A stretch of 64,000 nt of DNA, from positions 168,911 to 232,910 of the forward strand of contig CALAMI010000015.1 of the NCBI GenBank assembly GCA_937925685.1, given 5' to 3'. Below, piece by piece: positions 60,144 to 64,000 of this stretch (within the stretch, counting starts at the first letter, position 1; every line of letters begins with the position of its first letter). The notes under the pieces were generated by a model, which saw only the letters and a program-made list of their open reading frames with translations, had not been told where the DNA came from and searched no databases. Made by a program: the position numbers and the translations under genes. The stretch comes from Candidatus Binatia bacterium (lineage in GTDB: Bacteria > Desulfobacterota > Binatia > HRBIN30).

Positions 60144-61452
60144 GGGCCTCGTCCTCCCGGCGACCATCCATCGGCTTATATGAAGTCGGCACATCCCTAT
60201 CAACACCCCAACGATGTTCTAGAATTTGTGACAGGCGTGTGACCCCACAGGAGTTCAGCCACCAGGCCCAACTCATGATGCGCTCCAATGCTTCAACAGC
60301 CACGTCTCGACTCGGTAACGCAGCAGCAAAGTGGCTCGTGGCGCTGGCAGCACTCGCACGTGCGCGCGGATCTTGCGCCAGCCGCAGCAAAACAGCAGCG
60401 AGATCCCTGTCGTTTCCGGCCTCGAATACCGTGGCCTGGTGCGACCAACCAATTGCTTTGGCCACGCCCGCGGAAAGCACGACCGGCTTCCCCATGACAC
60501 CAAAGTTCAACAACTTGATCGGAAAACCCGACCAAGAAGCCCGTGGGCAGACCAACACGTCTGCACCGCAGAGCCAAGGACGGGTCTCTCCAAAACTCCG
60601 GCAAACCACCACCCTGACCTCTGCACGCCCCAAGATTGCTAACAACTCCCGAGGCGCGTGTCTTGTCCAATCGCGCTCATGGGTCACCAGCAAAAGCGCC
60701 GCCGTTGGGAGCCGCTCTCGGACCCGACAAAATGCGCGAACGAGCACGTCTAAGTCCTGATAAGGGTCCAAATTGCCCGCGTATGCGATGACAAAATCCC
60801 CTTGCGGCCTCTTAACCTGGCAACGGATTCTGGGCCCGCTCTCGCCTGGATCGGGTAATGGCGGCGGTAAGACGATGATCCGGTCGACCGGAAATCCACA
60901 CGATCGCAACGCCTCCCTCTGCGCAGGCGACAAAACAACGGCAAGATCAGCAAACCGCGGGACGACACGATCGATCACACTGCCACCGAGCCTGGCAAGC
61001 CAACGAGCCCAGCGTTTGGAGAAATACGTCGGAAGTTCATCGCTCAAAATATTGTGCGCATGATACACAAGCGGGCAGCCAAAGAGCCTCTTCATTGCGT
61101 ACGCGACCAAAGGACCCTCATAGTTATGTGCATGAATGACCTGAATCCGATGCGCCCGGACCACACGAGAAAGCGTCGTCACCAGGAGCGCATCCCACAA
61201 GGCCTTGCGAAGGATCCAAGGGAGTCGGTCAGTCCACCTCGAGGCAAGCCAACAAGAGCGATGCACCATGATTCCTCGAATCGGGACCAGGTGCTCCCCC
61301 ACAGGGTAAGTGACAACGTGCACTTCGTGTCCGCGCGCTGCCAAACCCTCTGCCAATTCGCGAATCAGCACCTGCGAGCCACGAGCAGAGGGAAAGGGAC
61401 ACGCAGCGATCACAGCGACGCGCAATGCCACGGTGGGATTTGCAGCCTGCAT
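60136..61452 (-). CDS. family 4 glycosyltransferase
   Basis: 438 residues. VIAACPFPSARGSQVLIREL is a 'P.GG' acceptor-side variant with a serine/arginine loop; VIHAHNYEGPLVAYAMKRLF and LVYHAHNILSDELP lead to VLSPAQREALRSCGFPVDRI, YAGNLDPYQDLDVLVRAFC opens the donor domain and SWSGFPIKLLNFGVMGKPVV is the donor motif. A 60-residue C-terminal tail beyond the fold (WGVDRDVPTSYKPMDGR) is of unknown role. ATG 61452 shares one base with the stop of the AlkP-fold gene (TAATG). Confidence 0.9.
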   Translation of the reverse strand: MQAANPTVALRVAVIAACPFPSARGSQVLIRELAEGLAARGHEVHVVTYPVGEHLVPIRGIMVHRSCWLASRWTDRLPWILRKALWDALLVTTLSRVVRAHRIQVIHAHNYEGPLVAYAMKRLFGCPLVYHAHNILSDELPTYFSKRWARWLARLGGSVIDRVVPRFADLAVVLSPAQREALRSCGFPVDRIIVLPPPLPDPGESGPRIRCQVKRPQGDFVIAYAGNLDPYQDLDVLVRAFCRVRERLPTAALLLVTHERDWTRHAPRELLAILGRAEVRVVVCRSFGETRPWLCGADVLVCPRASWSGFPIKLLNFGVMGKPVVLSAGVAKAIGWSHQATVFEAGNDRDLAAVLLRLAQDPRARASAASATSHFAAALPSRDVAVEALERIMSWAWWLNSCGVTRLSQILEHRWGVDRDVPTSYKPMDGRREDEARA

Positions 61453-63122
61453 TAGTAATACCCTAAATCCTTCAAACGTCTTAAAATTTCCGCTTCTTCC
61501 TCTTCCGTGTACACTCTCTGCGTTGGCACCAACGCGGAGGGCTCTGGGCCAACTGTCCGAGAAACCCCGCTTACTACGGGTGCAAAGATTTCTCCATCAA
61601 AAAATTGCATCGGGTAAGCTACCCCACACATCTTCAAGATGGTCGGCGCAAACTGCTCCATCGCAACAGTTAGCCTCGCCTGAATTTTTGGAATGCGGGG
61701 CCCGCTCAGCGCGAAGATGCCCTCGCGGCGATGCGAGCCGCTTAACCCCTGGAGTTTTCCCCCACGCCAGGCACGTAAGTCGAGCTCCGTCACCTCTGGG
61801 CCCGGCCGGCCTTGACTGCTAGCCGGCAAAACGGCGTAGCCGCCGTTCTCCTCGGCGAGCTCCACTACGAGGTCGGGGGCTTCGACAACGTATGGACCGA
61901 CGTACAACTCCTCCCGAAGCCAAACATTCCTCACCAACGGGCGCGCGGTTACCGGGTGACGCCACTCCAGCAAGGCATCGCGAATGGCTCGGCGCAGCTG
62001 ATCGTAATCGCTCCATGGGACCACGCCCAAAGGTTCGCGTCCCTTCACGTTCAACCAAATGCTCGGGAAGTAACTGAGTTCCTCCGAGAACGCCGCAGAA
62101 CGGGAAAAATCGATGCCAGCGAACCGAGCGGACGTTTCCATTGCGTTCGACCAACGACCCCCATGCAAGGAGAACAGCGATCGTTGAACTCTTGAGGGTA
62201 CCACGCCCAACGCGAGGGGTTTCAAGTAACCTAAAACACGAGCCTTGGCCCGCCCCGACAAGAAGCGAAGCCATCCGTTGCGCTCTAGCCACCGATTCAA
62301 ATGCACACGCGTGGTCCCGACCCCCCCGAATCCATGATCAGAAACAACGAGTACGTCTGCCTCGCCAGCCAGCTGCACCAATCGCCCCAGCGCGCGATCG
62401 AGCGCCTCATATACTTCGGCGATGACATTGCCGACTGGCAGGTCCTCCCGCATTGGCGCAAAGGGACTGGCCGAATCAGCAAAATGCCAGAAGTGGTGCG
62501 CGGCGGTATCCGACTCCCCGAACAAAATCAAAAACACGTCCCAGCGTTCGCGGCGGAGCAATTGTTCGGCAACACGCAGTTTTTGGGCGATCCCCTCAAG
62601 AAGCCGAGTCCGCGCCTTGCTGTACCAGCCTCGTCCGACGCGGAACTCCTGAAAGTCGGCAAAGGGAAAGCCGCCGGCTTCCAAAACTTCGCCAGCTCGC
62701 TCCGCAGGGTAAACGAAAGAACGATCAATGCGCGTGGTCACTGGTGTGTCAAAGCCGCTCACCATCACACCATTGACGGGCTCAGGCGGGTACGTGGCTG
62801 GGAGCCCGAGAATACATACGCGCTTACCCGCCACGCTAAACCTCGACCAAATACTAGGGGCGCGCCGCCATGTGCTGTTAACAAAATGGACCCGGTAGGC
62901 CCCGGGCTCGCGCCGCGTAAAGTCAAAAATTCCATGCCGGCCAGGGTTCATGCCGGTCATGAATGTCGTCCAGCTCGGGAAAGTGACAGGAGGCCATGGT
63001 GCTTGCACACCACCGCCCAACCCCCGCGAACGCAGCCGGGCAAAGTTGGGCATCTTCCCGGCCTCTACCATGGGCTCGAGAAGGTTCGGCGATGCCCCAT
63101 CCCAGCCCACGATTAGGAGCAT
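61452..63122 (-). CDS. AlkP-superfamily phosphodiesterase/phosphotransferase-like protein
   Basis: 556 residues. Complete metal/nucleophile set: LLIVGWDGASPNLLEPMVEA, the nucleophile loop PPVTFPSWTTFMTGMNPG, ILFGESDTAAHHFWHFAD, VVSDHGFGGVGTTRVHLN and GSHRREGIFALSGPRI. The C-terminal EEEEAEILRRLKDLGYY is a very common tail of this subfamily. Paralogue of the shorter protein at 29922. It may release or transfer phosphate-linked groups on nucleotides or glycans; no signal peptide is seen. Gap of 12 bases to the sulfatase upstream, one-base overlap with the GT4 downstream. Confidence 0.88.
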   Translation of the reverse strand: MLLIVGWDGASPNLLEPMVEAGKMPNFARLRSRGLGGGVQAPWPPVTFPSWTTFMTGMNPGRHGIFDFTRREPGAYRVHFVNSTWRRAPSIWSRFSVAGKRVCILGLPATYPPEPVNGVMVSGFDTPVTTRIDRSFVYPAERAGEVLEAGGFPFADFQEFRVGRGWYSKARTRLLEGIAQKLRVAEQLLRRERWDVFLILFGESDTAAHHFWHFADSASPFAPMREDLPVGNVIAEVYEALDRALGRLVQLAGEADVLVVSDHGFGGVGTTRVHLNRWLERNGWLRFLSGRAKARVLGYLKPLALGVVPSRVQRSLFSLHGGRWSNAMETSARFAGIDFSRSAAFSEELSYFPSIWLNVKGREPLGVVPWSDYDQLRRAIRDALLEWRHPVTARPLVRNVWLREELYVGPYVVEAPDLVVELAEENGGYAVLPASSQGRPGPEVTELDLRAWRGGKLQGLSGSHRREGIFALSGPRIPKIQARLTVAMEQFAPTILKMCGVAYPMQFFDGEIFAPVVSGVSRTVGPEPSALVPTQRVYTEEEEAEILRRLKDLGYY

Positions 63123-63134
63123 CCTGCACCTCCC

Positions 63135-64000
63135 TTAATCAGCGGATCGCACCGCAGTACGGTTTGCCTCTCGTCGCATTTGCTCTAACCTTTGGCGCAA
63201 CTCCCGAACCACCTCCGGTCTGGAATCGGCAAGATTCATCCTCTCCTCCGGGTCGCGCGACAAATCGAACAGTGCAATCGCCGGTAGGCCACGGGGATTA
63301 CCTTCGTTGGCCACAATGAGTTTCCATTGCTGCCATCGAACCGACTCGATCTCGTTCCCTTCGAGGCTCTCGTGTGCATACAGTACCTCAGGCGGCTGAG
63401 CCTCGGAGAACAAATCGCGCCCAGGGAGGGGCCGAGGTGGAGCCAGCCCAAGCTGACCCAAAATTGTCGGCAAAAGATCCACGGTTTGGGCGAGATCGTT
63501 CCGTTCTTCTCCTCTTGTGTGAGCACGGGGCAAACGAAAGATGATGGGGACACGGAGTTGCTCCTCATAGAGCGTCGTTCCGTGCCACCATCCACCGTGC
63601 TCGTGAAACTCCTCCCCGTGATCGGCCGCCAACACGAACAGGGTGTTATCCCAAAAACCCTGGCGGCGAAATTCCTCGAGGAGCGCCCCGAAATGTCGGT
63701 CAAAATACTCCACGTCGGAGGTGTACAGCCGATGCATCTCCGCCGCTCGTTCCGCTGGGGGGTTGGGATCGACAACGCGCGCAACGCCTCGACCATTGTA
63801 TGGGATCTCGAAGTATGGATCGTGAGGGTCCATGTAGTGAAGGAATAAGAAAAACGGGCGAGGTGGGTCTTCAGCCAGCCACCGTCTGACCTCCTCGGTG
63901 ACGACCAACGCATCCTGATAATAATGGTGGTAGTATAGTCTCTGGCGAAGGAAGCGCTCCCGGAGGAGACGGAGCAGCTTGTACACGGAAAGCCGTGTCG
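63135..64000 (-). CDS. sulfatase, C-terminal part (5' end beyond window)
   Basis: About 288 codons, open to the right edge (the GTG at 63986 is internal). FFLFLHYMDPHDPYFEIPYN, LAADHGEEFHEHGGWWHG with the metal Asp/His, RVPIIFRLPRAHTRGEERND, QTVDLLPTILGQLGLAPP and FDLSRDPEERMNLAD are all typical of the C-terminal half of active sulfatases. The N-terminal nucleophile C/S-x-P-S-R lies outside the window, so the family's activity cannot be confirmed. Unlike the protein at 31268 its DHG motif is intact. First gene seen of the polysaccharide locus. Confidence 0.9.
   Translation of the reverse strand, partial: TRLSVYKLLRLLRERFLRQRLYYHHYYQDALVVTEEVRRWLAEDPPRPFFLFLHYMDPHDPYFEIPYNGRGVARVVDPNPPAERAAEMHRLYTSDVEYFDRHFGALLEEFRRQGFWDNTLFVLAADHGEEFHEHGGWWHGTTLYEEQLRVPIIFRLPRAHTRGEERNDLAQTVDLLPTILGQLGLAPPRPLPGRDLFSEAQPPEVLYAHESLEGNEIESVRWQQWKLIVANEGNPRGLPAIALFDLSRDPEERMNLADSRPEVVRELRQRLEQMRREANRTAVRSAD

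Noticed and set aside
1..64000. CRISPR arrays, insertion sequences, rRNA, tRNA, integrase or phage genes
   Set aside because: No regularly spaced repeats, no transposase or integrase motifs, no rRNA or tRNA segments were seen on reading both strands.

Overview
The window is 64 kb of GC-rich (roughly 58-60 %) DNA from a Gram-negative bacterium. It carries a Wza-type outer-membrane export lipoprotein, a Wzz/GumC-type co-polymerase, LepA, RlmN, Ndk and SucD. There is no rRNA, tRNA, phage or insertion-sequence signal to place it. A deltaproteobacteria-like or related uncultured lineage would fit (GldA/F/G-like ABC operon, FG-GAP protein with a dockerin-like tail, archaeal/fungal-type Asd), but this is inference only.

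Layout: 1-515 has no recognisable gene. 516-2207 (minus) holds asd and a GNAT acetyltransferase. 2310-5989 (plus) is a GldA/GldF/GldG-like ABC operon with a DUF4340-like partner. A small unknown plus-strand gene follows, whose ribosome binding site lies in a hairpin. From 6512 to the right edge every gene is on the minus strand: yqeY, a secreted FG-GAP protein and lepA; then a nucleotide-sugar block (ugd, UDP-glucuronate decarboxylase, a 4-epimerase; 11731-14932); then a co-directional run read as sucD, ndk, rlmN, lipid kinase, mtnP, PfkB kinase and GT2 (15053-21201); then fluC plus DUF190; and from 22600 to the edge a surface-polysaccharide locus of about 41 kb.

The polysaccharide locus, in order of transcription (right to left), encodes: a sulfatase (cut by the edge), a phosphodiesterase-like AlkP protein, a GT4, Wza, Wzz, a CpsD-like P-loop protein, a Wzy/WaaL-type polymerase or ligase, a FemAB/GNAT-like transferase, a DegT aminotransferase, a phosphoglycosyl transferase with swapped domain order, a GT4, an SDR, a Gfo/Idh/MocA oxidoreductase, another SDR, a methyltransferase, a flippase, an HprK-like kinase, a GT4, a carbamoyltransferase, an SGNH hydrolase, DUF5989, a 1449-residue secreted beta-helix protein, a GT4, a metallo-beta-lactamase-fold protein, a degenerate sulfatase-like protein, a second AlkP-fold phosphodiesterase, a GT39-like membrane transferase, a GT2, a methyltransferase, a hexapeptide acyltransferase, a GT4, a GT2 and an SDR epimerase. 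Most junctions overlap by 1-23 bases (ATGA, GTGA, TTGA), so long translationally coupled transcripts are likely.

Together these genes would make UDP-glucuronate, UDP-xylose and an epimer, plus an amino sugar. They would build a lipid-linked repeat from the phosphoglycosyl transferase and at least eight GT2/GT4 enzymes, decorate it (carbamoyl, acyl, methyl, possibly sulfate or phosphodiester groups), flip and polymerise it, and export it through Wzz/Wza. The least explained parts are the block 31268-44827 and several proteins with altered catalytic residues: a sulfatase without its metal/nucleophile motifs, a CpsD-like protein without the Walker lysine, and an SDR with YxxxR instead of YxxxK.
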